From: Paraplanobispora takensis
GTDB lineage: Bacteria; Actinomycetota; Actinomycetes; Streptosporangiales; Streptosporangiaceae
DNA: 52,875 nt
Direction of reading: 5' to 3'
NCBI RefSeq assembly: GCF_016863195.1
Contig: NZ_BOOK01000006.1
Span: forward strand, 1 to 52,875
Position numbers and translations under genes: made by a program. Positions 24,707 through 31,894 of the stretch are shown here, piece by piece (positions within the stretch are counted from its first letter, which is position 1; each line of letters starts with the position of its first letter). The notes under the pieces are model-generated. The model was not told the origin of the DNA. It ran no database searches and saw only the letters and a program-made list of their open reading frames with translations.

Positions 24707-25389
24707 TCCTCCTCGTCCTCCTCGAATTCGGAAGGCGGTACAGCCACCGCCGCGCGGAGCCGTAGCAGCCCTTCGACGAGCCCCAGACGCAGCCGAGCCC
24801 AGGGGTTGCGGCGGAGCCGCCGGAAACGGCGCGCCAGGTCGCGATCGGCCACGGTGGCCAGGAGCCCGAACGGCAACCGGACCCGCCGGGTACCGGCGCG
24901 GTCGGTGAACAGCACGAAGACCAGGTGCCGGAGGTGATCGGCGCACGCGCCCTGGCAGAGGTAGCCGTCGGCGACGTAGCCCACGACCGCCGGGGCGTAG
25001 CAGCTCGCGCACAGTTCGGGCGCGGTCAGCATGGTGAAGCGGAAGCGCCGCCAGATCCGGAAGTGCAGCCGGAGCCGGAGGTCACTGCGAGATTCCTCCT
25101 CGACGTCCACCAGCCACGCGCACCAGAGCGGGTTGCACGGCTCCCCGGGCGGGCTGCCGCACGATTCGCAGGAGGTGAACAGCATCGGAAGCCGCGATCG
25201 GTAGACCGCGACGCGCTGTCCCGGGGCGAAGTGCTCCGGCTCTCCCGAGCCGATGGCGACGCCCTCGGGCGTGACCTTGAGGACCTGCCGTGCGGGACGG
25301 AGGATCACGTCTCCGGGCAGTAGCCGCGCGCCGTCGACGACGAGGAACGTGCTGGCGGAGGGGTCGGGACGAAGACCGGGAATCATCAT
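24703..25389 (-). CDS. Zinc-binding (CxxCG-x3-GEPC) protein, longer paralogue
   Basis: The start is ATG 25389, overlapping the stop of the gene upstream (ATGA), and the product has 228 residues. The N-terminus (FLVVDGARLLPGDVILRPARQV) and the Cys motif CESCGSPPGEPCNPLWC repeat the plan of the neighbouring 105-aa protein, so the two are tandem paralogues. Residues 100-228 add a second Cys cluster (CASC and CQGAC) and a very basic region (RRFRRLRRNPWARLR), suggesting nucleic-acid contact, with an acidic tail. I do not recognise a named family. Confidence 0.75.
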   Translation of the reverse strand: MMIPGLRPDPSASTFLVVDGARLLPGDVILRPARQVLKVTPEGVAIGSGEPEHFAPGQRVAVYRSRLPMLFTSCESCGSPPGEPCNPLWCAWLVDVEEESRSDLRLRLHFRIWRRFRFTMLTAPELCASCYAPAVVGYVADGYLCQGACADHLRHLVFVLFTDRAGTRRVRLPFGLLATVADRDLARRFRRLRRNPWARLRLGLVEGLLRLRAAVAVPPSEFEEDEEE

Positions 25390-25703
25390 GACTGTTCTCC
25401 TTCGGGTCCGAAAACCTCGTCCGCCGCGTCGTCGATGAACGCGAGGGACAGGCAGTAGGCGGGATCGCAGGGCTCCCCGGCCGAAGCGCCGCACTGCGGG
25501 CACTCCTCGACCGTGGTGGACGGCCTCGGGCGGAAGATCTTCACCTTGTCGCCGCAGCCGAAGGAGGTTGCTCCTCCGGGCGTGGTGGCGGTGACCGTTA
25601 CGGAGGTGATCTGCCGGGCGGGACGGATGAGGATGTCTCCGGCGGTGAGCCGCCCGGCGTCGATGACGAGGAACGCGCCGTCGAGCTGTTCTCTGAGGCT
25701 CAT
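25386..25703 (-). CDS. Zinc-binding (CxxCG-x3-GEPC) protein, short paralogue
   Basis: ATG 25703 gives 105 residues. It has FLVIDAGRLTAGDILIRPARQI, in two pieces, followed by a beta-rich stretch, CPQCGASAGEPCDPAYC and an acidic tail. The module matches residues 1-100 of the next gene, which points to duplication. The C-x2-C-G-x3-G-x-P-C motif recurs in small actinomycete plasmid and ICE proteins and probably holds zinc. Its start lies 6 bases after the upstream gene, so the two are likely cotranscribed. Confidence 0.75.
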   Translation of the reverse strand: MSLREQLDGAFLVIDAGRLTAGDILIRPARQITSVTVTATTPGGATSFGCGDKVKIFRPRPSTTVEECPQCGASAGEPCDPAYCLSLAFIDDAADEVFGPEGEQS

Positions 25704-25708
25704 GCGGA

Positions 25709-26014
25709 TCAGCACCTCTCGACCCGGGCGCCGCCCCGGGCTCCCAGGAACACGCGGCGGTCGGGGTAGTCGAGACCGGTCACGGAGCCGTACAGGAGGA
25801 TTTCGGTGTCCTCCGAGACGCACGGGCACAGGACCTGCGAGGGCCCGTCGCGGTGGACGTACCGGAACTCCGACCGCAGCCAGTAGCCGTGCGCGTAGCG
25901 CTCCAGCAGCTTGGACCTGGCCTCCTCCAGGGAGGCGAACTCCTCCAGGTCCTCATCGGCGGGACGGCCGTAGCCGTTGCCGCCCCACCACAGGCCGAAC
26001 CATCGGGCATTCAC
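25709..26014 (-). CDS. Hypothetical 101-aa protein
   Basis: The start is GTG 26014, eight bases after AAAGGAG. The product has a Trp/Gly-rich N-terminus (ARWFGLWWGGNGYGRP), an acidic helix (DEDLEEFASLEEARSKLLERY), then YWLRSEFRYVHRDG and a strand ending CPCVSEDTEILLYG. It looks like a small alpha/beta protein. I do not recognise a family. The GTG overlaps the stop of the upstream 41-codon ORF (GTGA). Confidence 0.65.
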   Translation of the reverse strand: MNARWFGLWWGGNGYGRPADEDLEEFASLEEARSKLLERYAHGYWLRSEFRYVHRDGPSQVLCPCVSEDTEILLYGSVTGLDYPDRRVFLGARGGARVERC

Positions 26015-26136
26015 GATCGGTGCTCCTTTCCGCGCTCCGCGCCCGTCCCGCCCTCGTTCGCGCCGGACGGGTACCTGCCGCGCTGGAAGCTCTCGGTTCT
26101 CCGGCATCGGGTGACCCGGGTTCTCTGAGCGGCCAT
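26011..26136 (-). CDS. Possible 41-aa leader ORF (MAAQ...) upstream of the hypothetical gene
   Basis: ATG 26136 lies four to five bases after AGAGGAGG, and the TGA overlaps the GTG of the next gene (GTGA). The peptide is short and basic (MAAQRTRVTRCRRTES...). Its first codons fall in the palindromic element, and the same ATG-GCC-GCT sequence recurs in copies 1 and 5. It may be a translated leader that couples translation to the next gene. Confidence 0.4.
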   Translation of the reverse strand: MAAQRTRVTRCRRTESFQRGRYPSGANEGGTGAERGKEHRS

Positions 26137-26211
26137 GAGGCCTCCTCTCGGGTCGTGTCTGGTGTCCGGCGGTGCGTACGGCGTGCCGTACGCACCGCCG
26201 GGGAAGCTCAG
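26125..26211 (-). repeat. Intergenic palindromic element, copy 2 (longest)
   Basis: The outer arms are CTGAGC (26125-26130) and GCTCAG (26206-26211). The interior differs from the other copies in holding a separate perfect 17-bp hairpin. The stop codon of the ArdC-like gene (26208-26210) is in the outer arm. Confidence 0.6.
26166..26201 (-). terminator. Perfect 17-bp hairpin after the ArdC-like gene
   Basis: CCGGCGGTGCGTACGGC (26166-26182) pairs perfectly with 26185-26201 around a 2-base loop. It begins seven bases after the ArdC-like stop on the minus strand. No U-tract follows, as usual for actinomycetes. It may end transcription or act as a protein-binding or single-strand structure. Confidence 0.6.
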
Positions 26212-27071
26212 GCCGCCTGTTGGGCGGGGAGGTCGAGATCGGTGAGGACCCGGTTCGCCACGGCGAGCACGCGTTTGGCGGAGTCCTTGACCGTCTCCAG
26301 GTCACCGGCCCAGCCCGCGACGTAGGGCACCGAGTAGGCGAGTGTGCCCATGCCGCACGCCGCGGCGACGACGCAGGCCACCGACTCCGCCTCGACCTCC
26401 TTGAGCTCGCGCGGGACGTCGCGGTTCTCGTGGTCGCAGAGGATGTGCGCCAGCTCGTGTGCCAGGGTCTTGACCGCTTGGGCGGGGTCGACGTCCGGCC
26501 GTACACGCACGGTCCGCGCGGCGAACTCCGTACGGCCCATGGCGAGCCCGCAGTCTCCCCGCTCCACCTCGAATCCCAGAGCACGGACCTGTACGGCGAG
26601 CGCCTCCCAGAGACCGGGCACGGCCTCACCGGTGAGCCGTTCGGGGCGTGGCGCGTCGGCGGGTTCCGCGAGCGGCGCGCCCTCCGTCTGGGCGATGTCG
26701 AAGACGGAGACCAGCAGGAATCCCGCGAGCATGCGCTGTGCCGGATCGCCGCTCTCTCCGCTTCCGGAGGTCTCCTCCTCTTCGGCACGCTTCATCCGGG
26801 GCGCCCAGATCCGTATGCCGCGCTCTCCCTTGCGGACCCGGCGACCGGTCTTGTTCCACTCCCGGAGCGGCCGTACGTCCGTGGCGTCCGGGCACTGCCG
26901 GATGATCATCATGAGGTTGGCGAGCGTGTAGCGGCGCATCCACGCGCCCGCTTGGATCATGGCCCGCCAGCCGTCGGCGGTCATGAGCGATTCCAGAGCG
27001 CCGGTGAGTTCGGCGTGCGCGGCCTGTGCCCGCTCGCGCCGCTCCTCCGGGGTCAGCTTGGTGTAGGGCAT
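26208..27071 (-). CDS. ArdC-like antirestriction protein with zincin metallopeptidase domain
   Basis: The start is ATG 27071, preceded by AGGAGGTGAT, and the product has 287 residues. The N-terminal ArdC-type ssDNA-binding domain includes YTLANLMMIIRQCPDATDV in part, WNKTGRRVRKGERGIRIWAP and LAGFLLVSVFDIAQTEG. The metallopeptidase motif is KTLAHELAHILCDHENRD in part, with H-E-L-A-H and a downstream Glu in EVEAESVA. In ArdC families such proteins accompany incoming single-stranded DNA and protect it from restriction. The location between palindromic elements fits a leading-region gene. Confidence 0.88.
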   Translation of the reverse strand: MPYTKLTPEERRERAQAAHAELTGALESLMTADGWRAMIQAGAWMRRYTLANLMMIIRQCPDATDVRPLREWNKTGRRVRKGERGIRIWAPRMKRAEEEETSGSGESGDPAQRMLAGFLLVSVFDIAQTEGAPLAEPADAPRPERLTGEAVPGLWEALAVQVRALGFEVERGDCGLAMGRTEFAARTVRVRPDVDPAQAVKTLAHELAHILCDHENRDVPRELKEVEAESVACVVAAACGMGTLAYSVPYVAGWAGDLETVKDSAKRVLAVANRVLTDLDLPAQQAA

Positions 27072-27107
27072 GACGAGATCACCTCCTGGCGAGAATGGGG
27101 AAATCGG

Positions 27108-27168
27108 CTGATCGGCCGTGGCGTGCGCGCGTACTGGCACGGGGACGCGCGCCACCAGAACCGCTCAG
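27108..27168 (-). repeat. Intergenic palindromic element, copy 3
   Basis: CTGATCGG (27108-27115) and CCGCTCAG (27161-27168) form the outer arms. The inner arms GGCGTGCGCGCGT and ACGCGCGCC make a long imperfect stem with a loop near TACTGGCACGGGG. It lies between the ArdC-like gene start and the stop of the gene upstream. Confidence 0.65.
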
Positions 27169-27186
27169 ATCACGGGGCGCGTACGG

Positions 27187-27630
27187 CTACCGCCCGTGGT
27201 CCGGCATGTCCGGGCAGAGCGGTGAGACGTGGTCCTCGCTTCCGCAGTAGCCGCATATGCCATCCATCGCGAAGGCCGACAACTCTTCGGCGTACGCTTC
27301 GGCCCATGCCATCTGGGTTGCGGTGTAGCCGTCGAAGTATTCGGCGTCCGTGTCGCCGGGGCGGAGGGTGAGATAGGACAGCACCGTCCGCGCCGCGCTG
27401 CCGAGTTCGCGTGTCGTCGGTTCGGCACGCATGCCGGAGCAGATGTCCTTTCCGGCGAAGATCGTCCGCTTGCCGCGCGTGAGCCGGTAGGACCAGCGGA
27501 TCCGCTGTTCATCGGTGCGACCGGCGGGGCAGATCTCAAGCGTGTGCTCGCCGTCGATCGGCCACGCGGGGACCAGACGCGGGGAGATCATCCAGCCTGC
27601 GGGCAGCGTGAGGGCATGCGTCATCACCAT
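27187..27630 (-). CDS. Hypothetical 147-aa protein
   Basis: The start is ATG 27630, five bases after CAGGAG. The first part is beta-rich (LTLPAGWMISPRLVPAWPI, HTLEICPAG, WSYRLTRGKRTIFAGKDIC). A helical part follows (TVLSYLTLRPGDTDAEYF, MAWAEAYAEELSAFAMDG). A C-terminal Cys/His motif (CGYCGSEDHVSPLC) may bind zinc. Its plan resembles hypothetical proteins carried by actinomycete ICEs near ardA, but I cannot assign a function. Confidence 0.7.
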   Translation of the reverse strand: MVMTHALTLPAGWMISPRLVPAWPIDGEHTLEICPAGRTDEQRIRWSYRLTRGKRTIFAGKDICSGMRAEPTTRELGSAARTVLSYLTLRPGDTDAEYFDGYTATQMAWAEAYAEELSAFAMDGICGYCGSEDHVSPLCPDMPDHGR

Positions 27631-27658
27631 GACGACTCCTGAAAGGGATGGGGTGGGG

Positions 27659-27718
27659 CTGATTGCCCATGGCGTGCGCACGTCCCGAGACGGGACGCGC
27701 ACCGCCAAAGTCGATCAG
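27659..27718 (-). repeat. Intergenic palindromic element, copy 4
   Basis: The outer arms are CTGAT (27659) and ATCAG (to 27718). CCATGGCGTGCGCACGTCCCG pairs imperfectly with the CGGGACGCGCACCGCCAAAG side around the loop AGA. The inner CGTCCCG-AGA-CGGGACG is perfect. Confidence 0.65.
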
Positions 27719-27763
27719 CTCACGGCCGCCGCGCGATGGGTGTGGCGGGGACGGCGGGTGCGG

Positions 27764-28009
27764 TCACTCGGCGGTCTGCTCCATCCGCCCGCAGACCGGG
27801 CACGCCACCGGATCGAAACCGGGTTCGGTCTCGTGGGTCATCGGGCACTCTCCGCGCTTGAGCTTGGCCAGCGCTTCCCGCGCGGACTCCTCCGACGCCC
27901 AGTAGCCCGCGCCCGGAATCTCGATGACGTCGACACCGGGGATGAACTCGCTTCGCGTGATGACGATCTCGTAATGCCGCTGGGCGATCGGAAGTTGAGA
28001 ACTGGTCAT
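27764..28009 (-). CDS. Small 81-aa protein
   Basis: ATG 28009 has GAAGGAAC upstream. The product has a beta strand (RHYEIVITRSEFIPGVDVIEI in parts), the motif GAGYWASEESAREALAKLKRGE and a C-terminal CPVCG that could be half of a zinc site. It looks like a small alpha/beta accessory protein. I do not recognise a family. Confidence 0.6.
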   Translation of the reverse strand: MTSSQLPIAQRHYEIVITRSEFIPGVDVIEIPGAGYWASEESAREALAKLKRGECPMTHETEPGFDPVACPVCGRMEQTAE

Positions 28010-28034
28010 GTTCGGTTCCTTCGGGTGAGTACGG

Positions 28035-28094
28035 CTGAGCGGCCATGGCGGGCGCGCGGTGCGCGGCGGTTCGCGCGCCACCATGAGCGTTCAG
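28035..28094 (-). repeat. Intergenic palindromic element, copy 5 (most regular)
   Basis: CTGAGCGGCCATGGCGGGCG (from 28035) pairs with CGCGCCACCATGAGCGTTCAG (to 28094). This forms an imperfect stem of about 24 bp with a GC-rich loop. The outer right arm contains the stop codon of the upstream gene (28091-28093). Confidence 0.65.
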
Positions 28095-28474
28095 AACCAG
28101 CCGCGCGGCTCAAGGTCGGCGGGACGGACGGTGGAGCTGTGCGCGTGGATCTCACAGTCCCGGACCCGCTGCGCGTCGGCGAAGCAGCGCGAGCAGCGGA
28201 TCAGCCGCATCCGCGCCCCGGACGAGCGGTTGGTCTGGGTCGCGTCGATCCACAGATGCGTGTTCTTCAGACAGCCGTGACAGGTGATCGTCTCGGCGTC
28301 GCGGGGCAGCGGGACGAGGAAGATCGTCCTGCTGTACTCGCGGTCGCCGCCGGGATCGGCATCGGGGACCAGCGTGACCGTGTCCGGCCCCGCGTCGTCG
28401 ATGGCGATCACGCGCATGACCCGACCGCCACCGGAGACCGTCAGATCTCCGATCCCGCATCCACTGGTGACCAT
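28091..28474 (-). CDS. Hypothetical 127-aa zinc-ribbon-like protein
   Basis: ATG 28474 follows GGAGGGGAGAA. The first half is beta-rich (MRVIAIDDAGPDTVTLVPD, TIFLVPLPRDAETI). Then come two Cys pairs, CHGCLKN and CSRCFAD, with His in KNTHLWID, suggesting a treble-clef or zinc ribbon. It is the first gene of the minus-strand leading-type region, directly after the gene-poor stretch. Function unknown. Confidence 0.65.
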   Translation of the reverse strand: MVTSGCGIGDLTVSGGGRVMRVIAIDDAGPDTVTLVPDADPGGDREYSRTIFLVPLPRDAETITCHGCLKNTHLWIDATQTNRSSGARMRLIRCSRCFADAQRVRDCEIHAHSSTVRPADLEPRGWF

Positions 28475-29242
28475 TTCTTCTCCCCTCCGACCTTCTTTCT
28501 TGCTACTTCAATTGAACCGCAATCACGGCATGAATTCAAGTGGTTCCGGAGGGTAATTTAACGAGTTTCCGCAGGTCAGAGGCGTCGTATTGGCCATAAC
28601 GACATCACATCAAATGGCGAACAGATAGAAGTGATTAAATAAATCGAGCCGAATACCTTGGGGTGCGAATTAACCGGAAAGAATTCAGGGGAATGGGGGT
28701 GGCAAATCATTCCCCTTCTGAGATAGCGGACTTCGCTTACCAGTCGGGGCCGCCAACCCGGAAGGCGTCCCGGCTCCCACCTGGCCCCACAAGAGAGCAA
28801 CCCTCTCCGGATTAAGCAGGAGAGGAAACCGGGCAGTCATCCGGCAAGGAGATCGGAAAGCTGCTGATCACGAGCAAGGCTCAGCACCGACATGTCCGGC
28901 AAGATCAGCAGGATGCTCCACGGCCGCCCGCCAAAGCGATAAGCGCGAGCAGGCCGCGGCCAGTAGTGATCGTATTGGTGGTCGAGGCTGGGGAGCCGGA
29001 CGTACCGCAGGGACAGCAGACGCCTTTCCGATCTACAGCAAGATCGGCAACGGGCTGGAGCCGGCGCCATGGCGTCAGCTCCAGCCAGACAGGGCGGGTC
29101 CGCCCTCGGCAGCCCCATGATCCCGCGACCTTCTCGCCGCCAGGACTCAATCCCTGCCAACGCCACCCGTGGACATAGAAGCCATGATCAATAACAGATC
29201 ATGTATCCATATCGTGACGAGTGCTCATTAAAGTGCTCATCC
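28475..29242. other. Gene-poor region, candidate oriT/promoter zone
   Basis: About 770 bases have no convincing gene. 28500-28740 is clearly AT-richer than the rest of the window. It holds short inverted repeats: GGGGAATG/CATTCCCC (28688-28695 and 28708-28715), and GAACC...GGTTC around 28513-28546. It sits directly upstream of the antirestriction gene array, where an origin of transfer would be expected if this is a leading region. No nick-site consensus can be asserted. Confidence 0.35.
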
Positions 29243-29536
29243 ATGCGCAAAGTTCTCATATCGGTACTGGCAGCGGCATCGCTCCTGCTCGCCCCCACTT
29301 CCGCGGCGTCCGCCGCCACGGCGACTCACACGGCAGCGGGCTGGTGCGCCAAGAAGCAGCCCGACGGCCGCTACATCTACAAACACGGCAAGCACTGGGA
29401 CTGCGTCTCACCTGGCGCGTTCTGTGCTTCCTACCAGCACGGCGGCTACGGGTACTCCCGGCACGCACGCGCGCACGCCAAGCGTTACAAGTGCGTGCGG
29501 TACACGGCGAAGATATGGCGGTGGAAGGCGGCATAA
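29243..29536 (+). CDS. Small secreted basic peptide
   Basis: ATG 29243 gives 97 residues. A signal peptide (KVLISVLAAASLLLAPTSAASA) precedes a mature part of about 70 residues rich in Lys, His, Tyr and Arg with four Cys (GWCAKK, WDCVSP, AFCASY, YKCVRY). This suggests a disulfide-bonded, positively charged extracellular peptide. The upstream DNA is AT-rich. I do not recognise the family. Confidence 0.7.
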   Translation: MRKVLISVLAAASLLLAPTSAASAATATHTAAGWCAKKQPDGRYIYKHGKHWDCVSPGAFCASYQHGGYGYSRHARAHAKRYKCVRYTAKIWRWKAA

Positions 29537-29641
29537 CCGCCTACGGCATCCTCTTGGCCGATCCCATCGGGACGGATAGGCGATCCGGTTTCTGCTGCGT
29601 CGCGATCCCAGGCGAGCAGCAGAAACCCAAGCCGAATCCAC

Positions 29642-30256
29642 TCAGTCCGTGCTGGGCCCCAGAGGGACACCCATATGCGTATCCCAGCGGTAGAGCCGTT
29701 CGTCCCTGTCAATGACGATGAGCTGGATCTGCGAGACCCTCACCGTGACCGGCTCCGCCTCTACGCTGTCCAGGGCCTTTGCGTACGGCTCGGCGGGACC
29801 GTCCGAGTTGCTGTAGGCAATGCTCACGTGCGGTGTCCAGATCTCAGGGTCGGGGACCCGATCCGCACCCCACACCTCCGCGATCCCGGCACGCACCGCA
29901 CGCCGTACCTCGCGGATGCCCTTGGCGGGCTGCACATGGAACTGGAGCGCTTCGGGGTCGGTGACCGGCCGGGTGAAGGTCAGCTCGACCGGCTCCATCG
30001 CCTTCAGCCGGGAGGTGACCGCCGCCGCGATGGCATCGACGTCATCCGTGCTGACCTCGTCGGTGAAGCCGATCCCCTGCATGGTCAGGTGCAGCCACTT
30101 GAGCGGGATGATGTCCAGGCCGCCGAGGCCGTCCAGGGCCGTCTGGTAGGCGGTGACGAGGCGGTGCAGTTCGGGCTGGTCGTCGAAGGTCGTGTGGAAG
30201 GTGTACATCCGGCGGCCGACTCGCCAGCCGGGCCGCCACCACCAGTGATCACGCAT
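29642..30256 (-). CDS. 2'-5' RNA ligase family protein (2H phosphoesterase)
   Basis: ATG 30256 (MRDHWWWRPGW) gives 204 residues, and a GTG at 30271 is an alternative. The two 2H-superfamily motifs are HLTMQG and HVSIAY, about 90 residues apart, each with the His-x-Ser/Thr catalytic pattern. They act on 2'-5' or cyclic phosphodiester bonds of RNA or nucleotides. The start lies within the end of the XRE-regulator gene, so the two form one operon. With cyclic-nucleotide defence nearby, an anti-signalling role is conceivable but untested. Confidence 0.82.
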   Translation of the reverse strand: MRDHWWWRPGWRVGRRMYTFHTTFDDQPELHRLVTAYQTALDGLGGLDIIPLKWLHLTMQGIGFTDEVSTDDVDAIAAAVTSRLKAMEPVELTFTRPVTDPEALQFHVQPAKGIREVRRAVRAGIAEVWGADRVPDPEIWTPHVSIAYSNSDGPAEPYAKALDSVEAEPVTVRVSQIQLIVIDRDERLYRWDTHMGVPLGPSTD

Positions 30257-31535
30257 CCGAGACTCGGTCACCCGCGCCGCCTTCCCCTCGCCCTACAGCC
30301 TGCTTTCCCGCCCGGTACTCGTCGATCTGCTCTCGCAGACTACGTGCCAGCGGATCATCCCGGTAGCGCGTCTGCGCCAGGAGCCGACCGAGTTCGGCCA
30401 CCCGGGTGACCACCGTCGCCAGCCGGAGATCGGGCGGCTGAGCCAGGACTGGAGCGAGCGCAGTATTGACACCTTCGAGTTCGCGTAGCAGCAGGTAGCC
30501 GTGGGCCATGCCGACGCGGATCTGCGCCCAGGTTCCGTAGGCCCACTCCTCTCCCTGCCGGTAGGCCTCCAGCGCCTGCTCGGCCGAGGCGATCGCGGCG
30601 GCGGGATCGGCAGCCCGCAGGCGGACGGTCATCGTGTAGTTGAGCTGCCGGGCCAGTCCGCAGCTGAACAACCCGCCGACCTCGTCATCCCGGTCGATCT
30701 CCGCGCGGGCCCGATCCACCGATCGCAGGGCCTCCAAGGCTCGGGGGACGTCGCCGAGTTCCTGCCAGGCATCGGCCTCCTGGCAGGCGAGGAAGACCTT
30801 CATGGTGTCGTTCGGCGAGCACTCATACCCGCGACGGGCCAGCACGGCGGCCTCAGTGTGCCGTTTGTCCCAGAAGGCGGTCTTGGACTGCACCGAGAAG
30901 GCCAGTGCCCGTACCGGGAGCAGATCGGCCTGCTCAGCCAGGATCATGGCGGTGCGGGCGTGCGCGTCGGCTGCCTGCATCTGACCGAGATCGCCGCAGG
31001 CCCAGGCGGTGAACGCGCACAGCTTGGCCGCCGAGCCGTACAGCTCCCGCGTCTGGTCAAGGCGCTGGCGACCGTTCTGGACGAGCCCGAACACACCGCG
31101 GGTCAGCTCGGCGGCACGGACTCGGACGGGATCGGGCGGCTGGTGCAGGTAGTCGTGGGCGAGCCGGTTGACCGCGCCGGCGTAGTAGCCGAGGGTGCCC
31201 GGGCCGACGTTGGTAGCTTCGGCCCACGCCCCGAAGTCCGCGACCTCATCGGCACCCAGCGGTGCCGCCAAGATTTCGGCAGGTTGCGCGCCTGTGCCGA
31301 AAAGATGCTCACGCGAGATGCCGAAGGCCCTGCCATACAGCAGCTGGTACCGCTCGCCGGGTAGGTGCTTCCCGGCCTCCCACTTCTTGATCATTCGGAC
31401 GAGGCTGTCGAGGTCGGGCAGGGCTCCACCGGCAGCGTGCCGGAGTTGCCTGGCCATTTCGGGAACGGCCCACAGCTGCTTTTCTCGCTCGGCGCGCAGC
31501 CGTACGGCCCAGGCCGGGGCGTCACCAGCCGTCAT
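30249..31535 (-). CDS. XRE-family regulator with C-terminal TPR-like repeats
   Basis: ATG 31535 gives 428 residues. The N-terminal helix-turn-helix region is RLRAEREKQLWAVPEMARQL with SLVRMIKKWEAGKHLPGERY, typical of actinomycete XRE regulators. The rest is helical, with TPR-like hairpins (AKLCAFTAWACGDLGQMQAAD, ARRGYECSPNDTMKVFLACQEADAWQELGDV in parts), a likely ligand or peptide sensor. It is divergent from the 31895 gene and overlaps the RNA ligase-like gene downstream. Confidence 0.85.
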   Translation of the reverse strand: MTAGDAPAWAVRLRAEREKQLWAVPEMARQLRHAAGGALPDLDSLVRMIKKWEAGKHLPGERYQLLYGRAFGISREHLFGTGAQPAEILAAPLGADEVADFGAWAEATNVGPGTLGYYAGAVNRLAHDYLHQPPDPVRVRAAELTRGVFGLVQNGRQRLDQTRELYGSAAKLCAFTAWACGDLGQMQAADAHARTAMILAEQADLLPVRALAFSVQSKTAFWDKRHTEAAVLARRGYECSPNDTMKVFLACQEADAWQELGDVPRALEALRSVDRARAEIDRDDEVGGLFSCGLARQLNYTMTVRLRAADPAAAIASAEQALEAYRQGEEWAYGTWAQIRVGMAHGYLLLRELEGVNTALAPVLAQPPDLRLATVVTRVAELGRLLAQTRYRDDPLARSLREQIDEYRAGKQAVGRGEGGAGDRVSDA

Positions 31536-31894
31536 CGCGCGTCCCTTCCGCTGGAGGGGCGGACACGGGGTGTCCACAGGTGACCCCCATTGTCCCCGTG
31601 ACGACGCCTCGGCGCAGGCCCTCTACTCAGAGTGACACGAACGAGGAAGGCGCGATGGCAGGCGACCACAGTCACGAGGCAACCGCCCCCTACGGGGGCG
31701 AGCGCCTGCTGCCTGCCGCTTCATGGACCGGCGCGGTGGAGCAGCGGGTAGGAGGGCCCCGGCTCCACCGTGCCTTCCAGGTACCGCCGCCCGGCGCATC
31801 CGCACCGAACCCCGGTGAAGCCGGGGGGCGGCCCCGGACAACCCCGGCTCCATACCAGAAGCCCACCCACGCCGATCACTTTCAAGAAGACCCG
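31536..31894. promoter_or_regulatory. Divergent upstream region of the XRE regulator
   Basis: About 360 bases. An upstream in-frame ATG at 31655 could extend the next gene by 80 codons, but the encoded stretch is low-complexity. AGCCGGGG (31819) and CCCCGGCT (31842) form an 8-bp inverted repeat that may be a regulatory or terminator hairpin. No clear -35/-10 boxes. Confidence 0.35.

Noticed and set aside
25709-26788. 359-codon minus-strand frame spanning the ArdC-like gene
   Set aside because: Only the last 101 codons are coding. The rest is a shadow of the ArdC-like gene.
28576-28800. 74-codon minus-strand frame in the AT-rich stretch
   Set aside because: Low coding quality, no ribosome site, and it overlaps inverted repeats.
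28837-29166. 109-codon minus-strand frame
   Set aside because: Only the N-terminal part of the region reads weakly protein-like. No ribosome site and no family match, so the region is kept as gene-poor.
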